NCBI GenBank assembly: GCA_046350555.1
Contig: JAXMAF010000040.1
Location: forward strand, 1 to 25,817
Source of the DNA: JAXMAF01 sp046350555
Lineage (GTDB): Bacteria; Planctomycetota; Phycisphaerae; Phycisphaerales; SM1A02
Reading direction: 5' to 3'
DNA: 25,817 nucleotides
How positions within the stretch are numbered: position 1 is the first letter of the stretch; the number at the start of each line of letters is the position of its first letter. Below are positions 1 to 8,927 of the stretch, piece after piece. Both the position numbers and the translations under genes were made by a program. The notes below the pieces were generated by a model. That model had not been told where the DNA came from, did no database searches, and was given only the letters and a program-made list of their open reading frames with translations.

Positions 1-631
1 TCAGCTCCGTGTAGAGCTCCTGGTCGATGCCGAGGAACTCGCGCATGTGCTGGTCGTAGACGTCCTGGTCCTTGTCGCGCGAGAAGTCCAGCCGAAGCTC
101 GTTGATCACCTTCGTGCCTTGCCCGATCCAGCTCTTCCACGTCTCGGCGGAGATGTTCTCGTGGATCCACTGGCCGATCGGGCCGCGAAACGGCGGCTTG
201 TCCATCTTCGTGCCGGGACGGCCGCTCCGCTTGCAGATGAAGCCGCCGCCGATCGATGGGCCCGCGCCATCCGCGGCCGAGGTCGCCGCCACCGCGACCA
301 CCGGCGGCTCGCGTCCGATCGAACGAAGCAGCTCGGCGATTGCCTGCTGAGGCATCCGATCGCCCTTGCGTGTCGCGACCTCGTAGCCTCGATTGAGCAT
401 CAGCACCGCCTTGTCCGCCCAGCCGGCGCCGATCATCGCCTTGCCCGCGAGCTCGTACGCCTTGCTCATGTGCGGGTTGAGCTCGATGCACCGTTCGAGC
501 GAACGGGCGGCCTCGCCGTGGCGGCCGGCGTCGAGGTAGGCCCGTCCGAGCGAGAAGTGGGCCATGTCGTTCGACGGGTCGTCGGCGGCCATCTTCTCGA
601 ACGCGGCGACACGGGTGGAGAGATCGGTCAT
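1..631 (-). CDS. TPR-YggX fusion protein (Fe(2+)-trafficking / oxidative damage protection family), 3' end cut by window edge
   Basis: The ATG is at 631-629 on the minus strand and the frame is open to the window edge, giving 210 visible residues without a stop. Residues about 1-95 form TPR-like helical repeats (an AHFSLGRAYLDAG-type repeat, then SKAYELAGKAMIGAGWADKA). A short Ala/Val-rich linker follows. From about residue 130 the protein matches YggX: a Cys in FICKRSGR, then PPFRGPIGQ, IHENIS, W..W and INELRLD, and a C-terminal helix ending REFLG. YggX proteins are small (about 90 residues) cytosolic proteins linked to iron trafficking and protection of Fe-S clusters from oxidation. The fused TPR part suggests a protein-protein docking role, which is inference. 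The protein probably ends only a few residues beyond the window. No good Shine-Dalgarno sequence is visible. It is divergent from pyrD. Confidence 0.8.
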   Translation of the reverse strand, partial: MTDLSTRVAAFEKMAADDPSNDMAHFSLGRAYLDAGRHGEAARSLERCIELNPHMSKAYELAGKAMIGAGWADKAVLMLNRGYEVATRKGDRMPQQAIAELLRSIGREPPVVAVAATSAADGAGPSIGGGFICKRSGRPGTKMDKPPFRGPIGQWIHENISAETWKSWIGQGTKVINELRLDFSRDKDQDVYDQHMREFLGIDQELYTEL

Positions 632-761
632 GGGTGGGAACGGCGAACGCGCCGGGGAGGGTGAGGGCCGCAATGCTACACTCGACCGCGCCGCCCGATT
701 CCGCGATGCGCGCCGGATCGACGGCCGTTCCACGCCTGCTGCCTCCCGAACCACTCCTTCC

Positions 762-1700
762 GTGGCCGCCACGTTGCTCTCCACCTCGCTCGCCGGAGTC
801 GCGCTCCGCAACCCGGTCATCGCGGCGGCGGGAACGTGTGGCTACGTCGACGAGCTCGCCGATGCGCTCGACCCGGGCGAGCTCGGCGCGATCATCTCCA
901 AGTCGATCACGCGGCTTCCCCGCGAGGGCAACGCGCCGTGGCGCATGGTGGACGTTCCCGCGGGGATGCTCAACGCGATCGGGCTTGCCAACGTCGGCCT
1001 GGAACGGTTCATCGCGGAGAAGCTCTCCGCCGCCGATCGGCTCGACACGATCCTGATCGGGTCGATCGCGGGCAACAGCGTCGACGACTACGTCGCCATC
1101 GCCGCCGCGTTCGACCGTCAGCCGCGCCTCGCGATGGTCGAGCTCAACGTCTCGTGCCCCAACACCGCCGACGGGCTCATGTTTGGTGAGGATCCCGCGG
1201 CGCTGCTGGGGCTGCTGACCGAGGTGCGACCGGTGCTCGGCCGGGCGAAGATGCTGGTGAAGCTCTCGCCCAACGTAGGCGACATCGTCGCCATGGCCGA
1301 CGCCGCCATCGAAGGCGGCGCGGACGGCCTGTCGCTCATCAACACCATCACCGCGATGGCCATCGACGTGCATTCGAGGAAGCCGCGGCTGAGCAACGTG
1401 CGCGGAGGGCTGAGCGGCCCGGCGGTGCATCCGATCGCGGTGCGCATGGTGCACGACGTCTACCGCGGCGGCGCGCGGCGCCGGCATTCCGATCGTCGGA
1501 CTCGGCGGCGTCATGAGCACGGCCAGGACGCGGCCGGCTCATCGCCGGCGCTCGGCGATCGCGATGGGAACGTCGCTCTTCGTCGATCCTCGTTCCCCAT
1601 GAGTGGTTCGTGGACTCGAGCGGTAGGTTGCGGCAGGGATGCCGCAACATCTCGGGCTGGTCGCGCGGTCGTGCCGTCGCCCGCGACGGCGGCTGCGGCC
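762..1700 (+). CDS. pyrD: Dihydroorotate dehydrogenase, class 1 (catalytic subunit), frameshifted in its C-terminal third
   Basis: PyrD oxidises dihydroorotate to orotate in pyrimidine synthesis using FMN. The GTG at 762 gives a start a few residues before the conserved LAGVALRNPVIAAAGTCGY. The following motifs are clear in one frame up to about 1467: ISKSITRLPREGN, MLNAIGLANVG, ELNVSCPN, KLSPNVGDI, and GGLSGPAVHPIAVRMVHDVYR. The Cys in NVSCPN is the class 1 catalytic base (class 2 has Ser). After 1467 the protein continues in other frames: AGIPIVGLGGVMST (1480-1520), AIAMGTSLFVDPRSP (about 1558-1599), then VVRGLER (1603-1623), with in-frame TGA (1600) and TAG (1624) between. The end near 1700 is therefore approximate. 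Several compensating indels are needed to restore the gene, which is either a consensus error or a decayed gene. It could be class 1B, but no PyrK partner is in the window. Confidence 0.8.
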
Positions 1701-1736
1701 GCGATGGGCACCGCGCACCAGCGCGCGACGAGGCGC

Positions 1737-2190
1737 ATGCGGCGCGGGGTGAACGAAGGGCGCGGCGGCACGCGGCCTCGCGCGAGCGCGAGCGCTCCGA
1801 TCGGCTCTGGACGAGGTCATGGCCTCGCTGCCGCCGAGCACGCCCTGCTCGAAGAGGCGCTGCTGGTGGACGATCGTCCTTCGCGGACGCTGCTCCGGGA
1901 AGCCGGTCTCGAGCCGGACGACGACACGCTCAATGCCCCGGGCTGCACCAGGGAACGCCCTGCGCATCCGCTCGGTGACCCAGGGCTTCGACCTTCCCGA
2001 GACGATGCACCTGTTCCGAGAGGGGATCGTCGACGAGGCCGGCGGCTGGGAGCCATGGATCGACGAGGACGGCACCGAGCTCGGCGGCGAGGAGGCGGTG
2101 CGGCGCGAGATCCGCATCACCGTGCTGCACGAGATCGGCCATCACTTCGGGCTCGACGAGGACGACCTGGCCGAGCTTGGCTATGAGTGA
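1737..2190 (+). CDS. Zincin_1 (DUF1025-type) metallopeptidase family protein, frameshifted
   Basis: The C-terminal half reads cleanly up to the TGA at 2188-2190: SVTQGFDLPETMHLFREGI, then EVRREIRIT-like VRREIRITVLHEIGHHFGLD and a terminal LAELGYE. HEIGHH is the HExxH zinc-binding motif, and this arrangement is typical of the small (about 120-150 residue) Zincin_1 family. The N-terminal half is split over three frames: LDEVMASLPP (from about 1806), EHALLEEALLVDDRPSRTLLREAGLEPDDDT (1842-1934), and GLHQGTP (about 1940-1960), then back to the C-terminal frame. At least three single-base shifts are therefore needed. The start at the ATG 1737 is a guess from family length; an ATG at 1704 is also possible. 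Physiological substrates of the family are poorly known. It lies just after pyrD and 65 bp before tgt, within the same error-rich stretch. Confidence 0.7.
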
Positions 2191-2255
2191 CCGACGGCCA
2201 GCGCGGCCCGCCGGAGCTCGGTGCCGCTCGATCCTCGGCGCAGGTTGGTGCACCG

Positions 2256-3510
2256 GTGAGCCATTCGCTTCGAGATCCTCGCCCGCTCGTCGACCGGCGC
2301 CGCGCGGCTCGGGCGCGTGACGACGCCACACGGTTCGTTCGACACGCCCGCGTTCATGCCGGTGGCGACGGCGGCGGCGATGAAGGGCCTCGCGCCGGGG
2401 CAGGTGCGGGGCACGGGTTCGCAGATCATCCTCAACAACGCCTACCACCTGCTCCTGCATGAGGCCCGATGTTGTCGCCGCACTGGGTGGAACGCACCGG
2501 TTCATGCGGCGCAGGACGGGCCGATCCTGACTTCTCGAGGGCTACGAGGGCGTGGTCGATGTCCGGCGCGGCGAGGCTCCGACGCCGCGTCGATCTCCGA
2601 GGAGGTGACCTTCCGCTCGTTCGTCGACAAGCTCCCGCATCCAACTCACGCCGGAGCGATCGATCGAGATCCAGAACGCCATCGGCGCGGACATCATCAT
2701 GGCCTTCGACGACTGCCCGCCGTCGATCCTTGCCCGGGCGCGGCCATCGCCGGGCGGCTCGGGGACCACGCGCCCGCCTGCGCGGGAGCGCACAGGCGGC
2801 AACGCGCTGGCGCTGCGGCAGCGCGTCGGCATATGCGGCGCGACGAACAGGCGCTCTTCGGGATCGTGCAGGGTGGAACCGATCTCGATCTGCGCCGCGC
2901 CTCGGCCACCGCGATCTGCGCCATCGACCTGCCCGGCTACGCCATCGGTGGAGTGGCGGTGGGAGAGGGGACCGGAGAGATCCGACGGGTGGTCGAGTTC
3001 ACGGCGCCGCTGCTTCCCGACGACAAGCCGCGATATCTCATGGGGGTCGGGTACGAGCGCGACATCGTCGCCGCGGTCGCCGCGGGCGTCGACATGTTCG
3101 ACTGCGTCCTTCCAACGCGAAACGGACGCAACGCCCTGGCGTTCACGCGGACGGGGCCGATCCGGCTGCGAAACGCGAAGCACCGACTCGATCCCGGACC
3201 CATCGACACCGCGTGCGACTGCGCCACGTGCCGCGGACCGGGTTCCGAGACCGGCTGGCCTGCGCCCGAGCGGCGCGGCGAGCCCGACACCGCTCCGGCC
3301 GGCGGCGGCTTCAGCCGGGCCTATCTCAGGCACCTCTTCATGGCCGACGAGATGTTGGGCCCGACGCTCGTCAGCATCCACAACATCCGCCACTTCCAGC
3401 GTCTGCTGCTGGACATTCGCCGGGCCATCCGCCAAGATACATGGTCTTTGCTCGAACGCGACTGGCCGGTGCTCCGGACGGGCGCCGAGCGCTCGCCGAA
3501 TCCTCCATGA
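2256..3510 (+). CDS. tgt: Queuine/7-deazaguanine tRNA-ribosyltransferase, frameshifted in its first half
   Basis: Tgt exchanges guanine-34 of GUN-anticodon tRNAs for preQ1. The start is probably the GTG at 2256, with the frame lost within a few codons. From 2263 the reading is IRFEILARSSTGAARLGRV, TPAFMPV, then SQIILNNAYHLLLH. Frame changes follow: PDVVAALGGTHRF (about 2466-2505), DGPILT, WSMSGAAR, EEVTFRSFVD, then LTPERSIEIQNAIGADIIMAF (about 2647-2709) containing DDCPPS. From about 2841 one frame runs cleanly to the TGA at 3508: QALFGIVQGGTDLDLR, LPGYAIGGVAVGEG, CVLPTRNGRNA, and a CDCATC zinc site with a SRAYLRHLF histidine. About 24 residues separate the zinc cysteines from SRAYLRH, whereas E. 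coli has almost none. The stop overlaps the yajC start (ATGA), indicating translational coupling. Confidence 0.85.
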
Positions 3511-3929
3511 CCATCTCTCCCCACCCCATGATGGCGACGCTGGCCAACGCGCCGCCGTTGTCCACCAGACCGTCGACCGGCCCCGCGCCGGGCGCCGGAA
3601 CGATCGCGCCCGGCATCGCCGAGGGCGGCAAGCAGCCCGTCGCCCCCGCGCCGGACTCGACCTTCATCTACATCACGCTGGCCATCGTCGTGGGCATGGT
3701 CTTCTTCTCGTTCATGGCCAGCCGCAAGGAGCGGAAGCGCCGCGACTCGCTGCTCAGCGCCATCAAGCGGCACGACCGCGTGCAGACCATCGGCGGCATC
3801 ATCGGTTCGGTCGTCGAGGTGAAGCCCGACGTGGTGGTGCTCAAGGTCGACGAGTCCTCGAACGTGCGCATGACCTTCGCGCGCAGTTCCGTGCAGTCCA
3901 TCCTCAAGGAAGGCCCCGCCGAGGGGTGA
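3507..3929 (+). CDS. yajC: Sec translocon accessory subunit YajC
   Basis: This is a 140-residue protein. Residues 1-50 are Pro/Ala-rich and poorly conserved. Residues about 53-70 (FIYITLAIVVGMVFFSFM) form one membrane span. It is followed by a basic stretch (SRKERKRRD) and a small cytosolic domain with DRVQTIGGIIGSVVEVKPD and VVVLKVDESSNVRMTFARSSV, the YajC signature. YajC associates with SecDF in the inner membrane and supports SecYEG-dependent export. The ATG overlaps the tgt stop by 4 bp (ATGA), so expression is probably coupled to tgt. In-frame ATGs at 3528 and 3531 are alternative starts. The N-terminal extension is longer than in E. coli YajC (110 residues). Confidence 0.9.
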   Translation: MTISPHPMMATLANAPPLSTRPSTGPAPGAGTIAPGIAEGGKQPVAPAPDSTFIYITLAIVVGMVFFSFMASRKERKRRDSLLSAIKRHDRVQTIGGIIGSVVEVKPDVVVLKVDESSNVRMTFARSSVQSILKEGPAEG

Positions 3930-4079
3930 GGTCGACGCGACGGCGACCCTCGCACCCGCCACCGGTCACCCTCCGATCCCTCGGCCGATTTTCCGTCCGA
4001 TCACTCCCGATTCCGCCGGGTCGTTGCCGGGATCACCGTTTTCCCTGGGCAGCCGCCCGACCTCCTCCGAGCGTTCTCG

Positions 4080-7000
4080 ATGCGTCATCTCGTCACGAAG
4101 ATCGTCCTCATCGTCGCCATCCTCGCGCTGTGCCTCTGGTACATCTATCCGCCCAAGGAGCGATTGCGCCTCGGCAAGGACCTGCGCGGTGGCGTCAGCA
4201 TGGTGTACCGGGTGACGGTGCCCGAAGGCGCCGACCGGCAACAGACGATTCGCCAGGTCATCGAGGTGCTCAAGGACCGCGTCAATCCGACGGGCGTGCT
4301 CGACATCGCCATCCAGCCGCAGGGCGCCGACCGCATCGAGGTGGTCATGCCGCTGCCGAGCCCCGAGGTCCGCGCGCTTCAGACGGCGTTCCGCGACCAG
4401 CTCGATCAGCTCCTGCGCGATGCGCAGATCTCCGGCGCCGAGCTCGAGGAGGCCCTGCGCAGCGGCACCGCCGCGACCCGGTTCGGCAGCACGGGCGAGT
4501 TGGCCGCGAAGGCCAAGGCGATCCAGGAGGCGTACGACGGCGCGAAGCGCATGCGCGCCGAGCTGGCGGCGATGGACCCGGCCACCGCGGACCCCGCCGC
4601 GGTGCGGGCGCTCGAGGCGAAGATCGCCGACACGGAGATCTCCGAGGAGCGGCTGCGCGGCGAGCTGCTCGCGATGAGCATCGACCAGCCGCGGCTCATC
4701 CGGGCTCTCGGCCTGTCGAACGTTCCCACGCGCGCCGTGGACTCCGCAGGCAAGGAGGTCGTCGACGAGAGCGGCAAGCCCAAGATGGATCCCAGCCCGC
4801 GGGCCCAGGAGCTGGCGGCGATCAAGGCGCAGTTTCCCTATCTCGCCGACCGCATCGACCTCCTCGTCGCGGCGAACGACGCCTACACCGCGAAGCGGAC
4901 CACGCTCGACGATCCCGAGGATCTGCGGCGCCTGCTCCGCGGCGCGGGCGTGCTCGAGTTCCACATCGCGGTGCGCGGAAGCCAGGCGGAGGGCGTGAAC
5001 GTCGAGCAGCTTCGCAAGCAGCTCGCCGAGTCTGGTCCCGGCGCCTCCGAATCGGCCACCACGGGCTGGTTCAAGATCAACGACCTGAAGCAGTGGTACA
5101 ACTCGCCGGCGCAGCGGGTGATGCTGGAGAACGACCCCGTCGCCTACTTCTCGGGCAGGAACCTCGTCGCGGCGAAATACGACGGCGACATCTTCCTGCT
5201 GCTCTACACGGCGCCAAGCAAGAGCATGACGCACATCGAGGGGGAGACGTGGACGATGGAGCGGGTCGGCCGAACGGTCGACAGCATGGGGCGGCCCGCC
5301 GTCTCGTTCTCGCTCGACCAGGGCGGCGGCTCGCGCATGGGCCGGCTCACCGGCCCGCACGTCCAGCAGCCGATGGCGATCGTGCTCGACGGCCAGGTCT
5401 ACTCGGCCCCGAACCTGAACAGCCAGATCAACGGCTCGGGAATCATCGAGGGACAGTTCAGCGACGCTGAGCTCTCGTATTTGGTGCGGGTGCTCGCGGC
5501 CGGCGCGCTCGAGGCCCGGCTGAGCCCCGAGCCGATCTCGACCAGCATCCTCGGCCCGAGCATCGGCGGCGACAACCTGCGGCGCGGACTCCAGGCGTGC
5601 CTGATCTCGGTGATCGTCGTCGGCATCTACATGCTGCTGTACTACTTCGTCGCGGGCATCATCGCGAACATCTCCATCGCATGCATGGGCATCATCGTCT
5701 TCGGCGTGATGGCGATGATGGACAGCACCTTCACGCTTCCGGGGCTGGCCGGCGTCGCGCTGACGGTCGCCATGACGGTCGACTGCAACGTGCTGATCTA
5801 CGAACGCATCCGCGAGGAGCTGATCAACAACGGCGAGGACCTCCGCACCGCGGTCCGCATCGCCTTCAAGCGGGCGTTCAACACGATCGTGGACGGCCAG
5901 ATCTCGCTCCTGATCGTCTGCGTCGTCCTCGTGAAGGTCGCCACCGCCGAGGTCAAGGGCTTCGGGACGACGATGATCATCGGCGTCCTGGCGACGCTCT
6001 TCGTGTCGCTCGTGATCACGCGCGTGATCTTCGTGATCTACACGGATGTCTTCAAGTTCAAGAAGCTTCCGATGCTCGCGACGGTCTTCCCCGAGACGCA
6101 CAAGCTCCTCGAGCCGCACGTCGACTGGATGTCCCGGCGCAAGGTCTTCTTCACGTTCAGCACGATCGTCTGCGTCTCGGGCATGCTGCTGGTCTGGTGG
6201 AGCGGCAAGGAACTGCTCGACACCGAGTTCCGCGGCGGCGTGGCGCTCACGATGAGCACCCGCGCCGCGCGACCGGGCGAGGCCGCGGACCCGGTGAGCG
6301 GGCGCCTCCTCGAGTCGCGGGCCGAGCTGGAGCGGCAGGTGCACGAGATCGGCGAGAACAACGCCGCCAATCCCGCGCTGGGCGAGCTGGCGTCGGCCAC
6401 CGTGCTCACCGTCGGCGAGACGACCGAGGACTTCAGGGGAACGACGTTCCAGATCAAGGTCGCGAACCCCAAGACGATCGGCGACGAGGAGGATGTCGCC
6501 GCGCAGATCCAGAACGCGGTCGTCGAGAAGTTCCGCGGCATCGTGGACGCGATTCCCGAGCTTGCGTTCGCGGGAATGAACGACCGCGACCATGCCAAGC
6601 ACACCTTCGCGCTCACGCACGATCGGCTCGGAGACAGCATCGATCGACCGAAATACACCGATCCGGTCGGCACCTTCGCCGGCGGCGTCGCGATCGTGAT
6701 CGACGAGATCAACCCGCCGGTCACGGACGAGGCGGCGCTGCACCGCATCCAGCGCACGAGGGGACAGCCGGCGTTCGCCGCCACCGCGGCCCGCTCGACG
6801 CGCGTGGTCGGCCTGGAGCTCGCGGATCCCGGCGATCCCTCGCGCGGATACAAGTCGCTGGCGGTGCTGGTGCGCGATCCCGAGCTCGACGCCCGGAAGG
6901 TCGACATCAACGTCTGGGACGAGCGCCTGGCGGGGCCGGAGTGGAAGCTCGTCTCGCAGGCGATGCGACAGGCGAGTTCCCTCGACCAGGTGAGCAGCTT

Positions 7001-7622
7001 CTCGTCGGCGGTCGCGCGCACGCTCTCCGCGCAGGCGCTCGTCGCCATCGCGCTGAGCGTGATCGGCATCGTGGCGTATGTCTGGTTCCGCTTCAACTCG
7101 CTCCGCTACTCGATCGCGGCGATGACCGCGACGGCACACGACGTGATCGTCGCGCTCGCCGGCATCGCCTTGGCGCACTACATCGCCCCGACCGCGATCG
7201 GCCGGGCGCTCCTCCTGGAGCCCTTCCGCATCGACCTGAACGTCGTGGCGGCGATCCTGACCCTCATCGGCTATTCGCTCAACGACACGATCGTGATCAT
7301 GGATCGCATCCGCGAGAATCGCGGCAAGCTGCCCCTCGCGAGCTCCATCGTGATCAACAACTCGATCAACCAGACGATGAGCCGGACGTTCCTGACGATG
7401 AGCACCACGCTGCTGGCCATCCTCATCCTCTACATCCAGGGGGGAACGGGCATCCGGCCGTTCGCGTTCGTCCTGCTCGTCGGCCTGATCACCGGAACGT
7501 ACAGCTCGGTTGCGATCGCCGCACCGCTGGTGTGGACAGGCGACGCCCCGCCGGAACCCGCCGACGCCCGCCGTCGCGCCGCGAGCGGCGCCGCGGCGGC
7601 GGCGCTTCCGGCGGCGACCTGA
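4080..7622 (+). CDS. secDF: SecD-SecF fusion, protein-export membrane protein
   Basis: This is an intact 1180-residue SecD-SecF fusion that uses the proton gradient to pull exported proteins through SecYEG. The first span is at residues about 5-22, followed by LGKDLRGG (31-38), the SecD D1 motif. The P1 head contains IAIQPQGADRIEVVMP, then an unusual insert of about 175 residues (about 97-272) before DDPEDLRRLLRGAGVLEFHI. AIVLDGQVYSAP and IEGQFS precede five spans including TVDCNVLIYERIREEL (about 563-578), which carries the conserved Asp. The SecF half starts with a span near 692-712 and LLDTEFRGGVAL. It has an enlarged periplasmic head (about 270 residues), and ends with spans containing GYSLNDTIVIMDRIREN and the Ala-rich tail. 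Fused SecDF is known in several phyla. It lies 150 bp after yajC, the usual order. No strong Shine-Dalgarno sequence precedes the ATG. Confidence 0.95.
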   Translation: MRHLVTKIVLIVAILALCLWYIYPPKERLRLGKDLRGGVSMVYRVTVPEGADRQQTIRQVIEVLKDRVNPTGVLDIAIQPQGADRIEVVMPLPSPEVRALQTAFRDQLDQLLRDAQISGAELEEALRSGTAATRFGSTGELAAKAKAIQEAYDGAKRMRAELAAMDPATADPAAVRALEAKIADTEISEERLRGELLAMSIDQPRLIRALGLSNVPTRAVDSAGKEVVDESGKPKMDPSPRAQELAAIKAQFPYLADRIDLLVAANDAYTAKRTTLDDPEDLRRLLRGAGVLEFHIAVRGSQAEGVNVEQLRKQLAESGPGASESATTGWFKINDLKQWYNSPAQRVMLENDPVAYFSGRNLVAAKYDGDIFLLLYTAPSKSMTHIEGETWTMERVGRTVDSMGRPAVSFSLDQGGGSRMGRLTGPHVQQPMAIVLDGQVYSAPNLNSQINGSGIIEGQFSDAELSYLVRVLAAGALEARLSPEPISTSILGPSIGGDNLRRGLQACLISVIVVGIYMLLYYFVAGIIANISIACMGIIVFGVMAMMDSTFTLPGLAGVALTVAMTVDCNVLIYERIREELINNGEDLRTAVRIAFKRAFNTIVDGQISLLIVCVVLVKVATAEVKGFGTTMIIGVLATLFVSLVITRVIFVIYTDVFKFKKLPMLATVFPETHKLLEPHVDWMSRRKVFFTFSTIVCVSGMLLVWWSGKELLDTEFRGGVALTMSTRAARPGEAADPVSGRLLESRAELERQVHEIGENNAANPALGELASATVLTVGETTEDFRGTTFQIKVANPKTIGDEEDVAAQIQNAVVEKFRGIVDAIPELAFAGMNDRDHAKHTFALTHDRLGDSIDRPKYTDPVGTFAGGVAIVIDEINPPVTDEAALHRIQRTRGQPAFAATAARSTRVVGLELADPGDPSRGYKSLAVLVRDPELDARKVDINVWDERLAGPEWKLVSQAMRQASSLDQVSSFSSAVARTLSAQALVAIALSVIGIVAYVWFRFNSLRYSIAAMTATAHDVIVALAGIALAHYIAPTAIGRALLLEPFRIDLNVVAAILTLIGYSLNDTIVIMDRIRENRGKLPLASSIVINNSINQTMSRTFLTMSTTLLAILILYIQGGTGIRPFAFVLLVGLITGTYSSVAIAAPLVWTGDAPPEPADARRRAASGAAAAALPAAT

Positions 7623-7757
7623 TGCGAACGCGACGGACCTTCGCGCGTTGCATCGATCGTCGATGATCGCGGTGCCCCCCCGGACCGCGCACGACGACGC
7701 GCGAGGATCGAACTCGGACGTGGACGACGCACTCTCTCCAAGGACGAATGGACTCCC

Positions 7758-8837
7758 ATGGCGAAGGGAACACGCATCGCGCTCGTGCTCTTGGTGATGC
7801 TCGTCATCGGCACGGGCATCTACTGGATCGTCGTGGCGCCGAAGGGAGGCGCGCCGGGAACGAGCGGCGGCGCCGTCAACCAGCCCGGGCCGACCTCCGC
7901 GGCCGGCGCGCCGACGAACAAGTCGGGATCGACCGCAGGCGCACCGAAGGACAAGCTTGCGGGCAACTCGAAGCCGTCCAGTGGATCGCCGGCTGATTCG
8001 GGCGCGGGCGTGCCCAGGCCAGTCGGCAGCACACCCGGAAGCGGCGCCGGCGGGGGCTCCCGAAACGGCGGCGAGCCTGCGGTCGTCTCGTCAGCCGTGC
8101 CGAGCGCGAGCGGTGCCCACGCGACGGATGGAGCGGCCGGGCTTGGTGCCGGCTCCGGCACTGCGCCGCGGCTTCCCTCCTGGGCCCCCGACGCTGGCGG
8201 AAAGGGCGACGAGATCAGGATCCCACCCGGGTTCATCCGGGTGCCGCACAGCGGTCCGGCGCCGTCGGTCGAACGCCCACCGGCTGGATTCGTCCCGGTC
8301 GAGACAGCCCACGTGCCGGCGTCCCCCTCACCGAATCCCACGACGAGTGGCGGCACTCCCAGCCCGGGCAACCCTGCGGGGACCTCCGCGCCGGCTTCCG
8401 CGCCAAGGCCATCGACCGCGCCGCCACTCGCGGCGGCACCCGCCGTCGCGGCGCGGACCAGCGAGTACTCGGTCGAGGAGGGGGACACCTTCATCGCGAT
8501 CGCCGAGAAGTGGTTCGGCGATGGCACGAAGTGGGACCTGATCCTGGCCGCGAACCCACAGGTGACCGATCCGAGCAAGCTCAGGATCGGCCAGAAGCTG
8601 CGACTTCCACCGAAGGATGCGAGACGCGAGGCACCTGCCGGGCCGGTGGCGAACGACGTCGAGACGACGCATGTCGTGCAATCCGGCGAGACGCTCTATG
8701 CGCTGGCCCGTTCGCTCTACGGCGACGGCGAGTCGTGGCGAACGATCTACGACGCCAACAAGGGCGTCATCGGCAACGATCCGACCGCGCTCAAGGTTGG
8801 CATGAAGCTTCGCATTCCCCCGCCCGCACGACGCTGA
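7758..8837 (+). CDS. Membrane-anchored protein with two C-terminal LysM domains
   Basis: This is a 359-residue protein. Residues about 7-27 (IALVLLVMLVIGTGIYWIVV) form a single N-terminal membrane anchor, so the rest is probably periplasmic. Residues about 28-230 are Gly/Pro/Ser/Ala-rich and look disordered. Two LysM domains follow: about 236-282 (YSVEEGDTFIAIAEKWFGDG ... LRIGQKLRLP) and about 304-356 (HVVQSGETLYALARSLYGDG ... LKVGMKLRIP). LysM binds N-acetylglucosamine-containing polymers such as peptidoglycan, so a cell-wall-binding or spacer role is likely. No catalytic domain is visible. An AAGGA at 7739-7743 lies 14 nt before this ATG, which is long. It sits better for an out-of-frame ATG at 7748 that opens only a short reading frame. 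It follows secDF by 135 bp on the same strand. Confidence 0.85.
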   Translation: MAKGTRIALVLLVMLVIGTGIYWIVVAPKGGAPGTSGGAVNQPGPTSAAGAPTNKSGSTAGAPKDKLAGNSKPSSGSPADSGAGVPRPVGSTPGSGAGGGSRNGGEPAVVSSAVPSASGAHATDGAAGLGAGSGTAPRLPSWAPDAGGKGDEIRIPPGFIRVPHSGPAPSVERPPAGFVPVETAHVPASPSPNPTTSGGTPSPGNPAGTSAPASAPRPSTAPPLAAAPAVAARTSEYSVEEGDTFIAIAEKWFGDGTKWDLILAANPQVTDPSKLRIGQKLRLPPKDARREAPAGPVANDVETTHVVQSGETLYALARSLYGDGESWRTIYDANKGVIGNDPTALKVGMKLRIPPPARR

Positions 8838-8909
8838 TGTTGCCGGCGCGGGAAGTGAGAAGTGTTCGCACTCCGGTTGGACGCGAGGCAGCGCCTCGGT
8901 CGTTGCTTG

Positions 8910-8927
8910 GATCGCTCCGGAGCGATC
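8910..8927. terminator. Perfect 18-bp palindrome between convergent genes, possible bidirectional terminator
   Basis: GATCGCTCCGGAGCGATC is perfectly self-complementary (7-bp stem, CCGG loop if folded as RNA). It sits 9 bp from the stop of the minus-strand aldo/keto reductase gene and about 73 bp past the stop of the LysM gene. An overlapping second palindrome, CGACGCGTCG (8927-8936), follows. There is no T-run on either side, so classic rho-independent function is doubtful. The position between convergent gene ends is the main argument. Confidence 0.4.

Noticed and set aside
675..682. Extended -10-like TGCTACACT upstream of pyrD
   Set aside because: There is no recognisable -35 at the right spacing, and such short matches are expected by chance.
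3966..7178. Minus-strand open frame of 1070 codons antisense to secDF
   Set aside because: It is dominated by Asp/Arg/His/Val-rich sequence produced by reading secDF backwards. The SecDF motifs on the plus strand are decisive.
7640..7670. Small inverted repeat (CATCGA TCG TCGATG) between secDF and the LysM gene
   Set aside because: The stem is only 6 bp, with no U-run, in a region where CGATCG-type words are frequent.
7748..7996. Short frame starting at the ATG just after AAGGA, upstream of the LysM gene
   Set aside because: It has no homology and the translation is biased. The overlapping frame encodes a clear membrane anchor and LysM domains.
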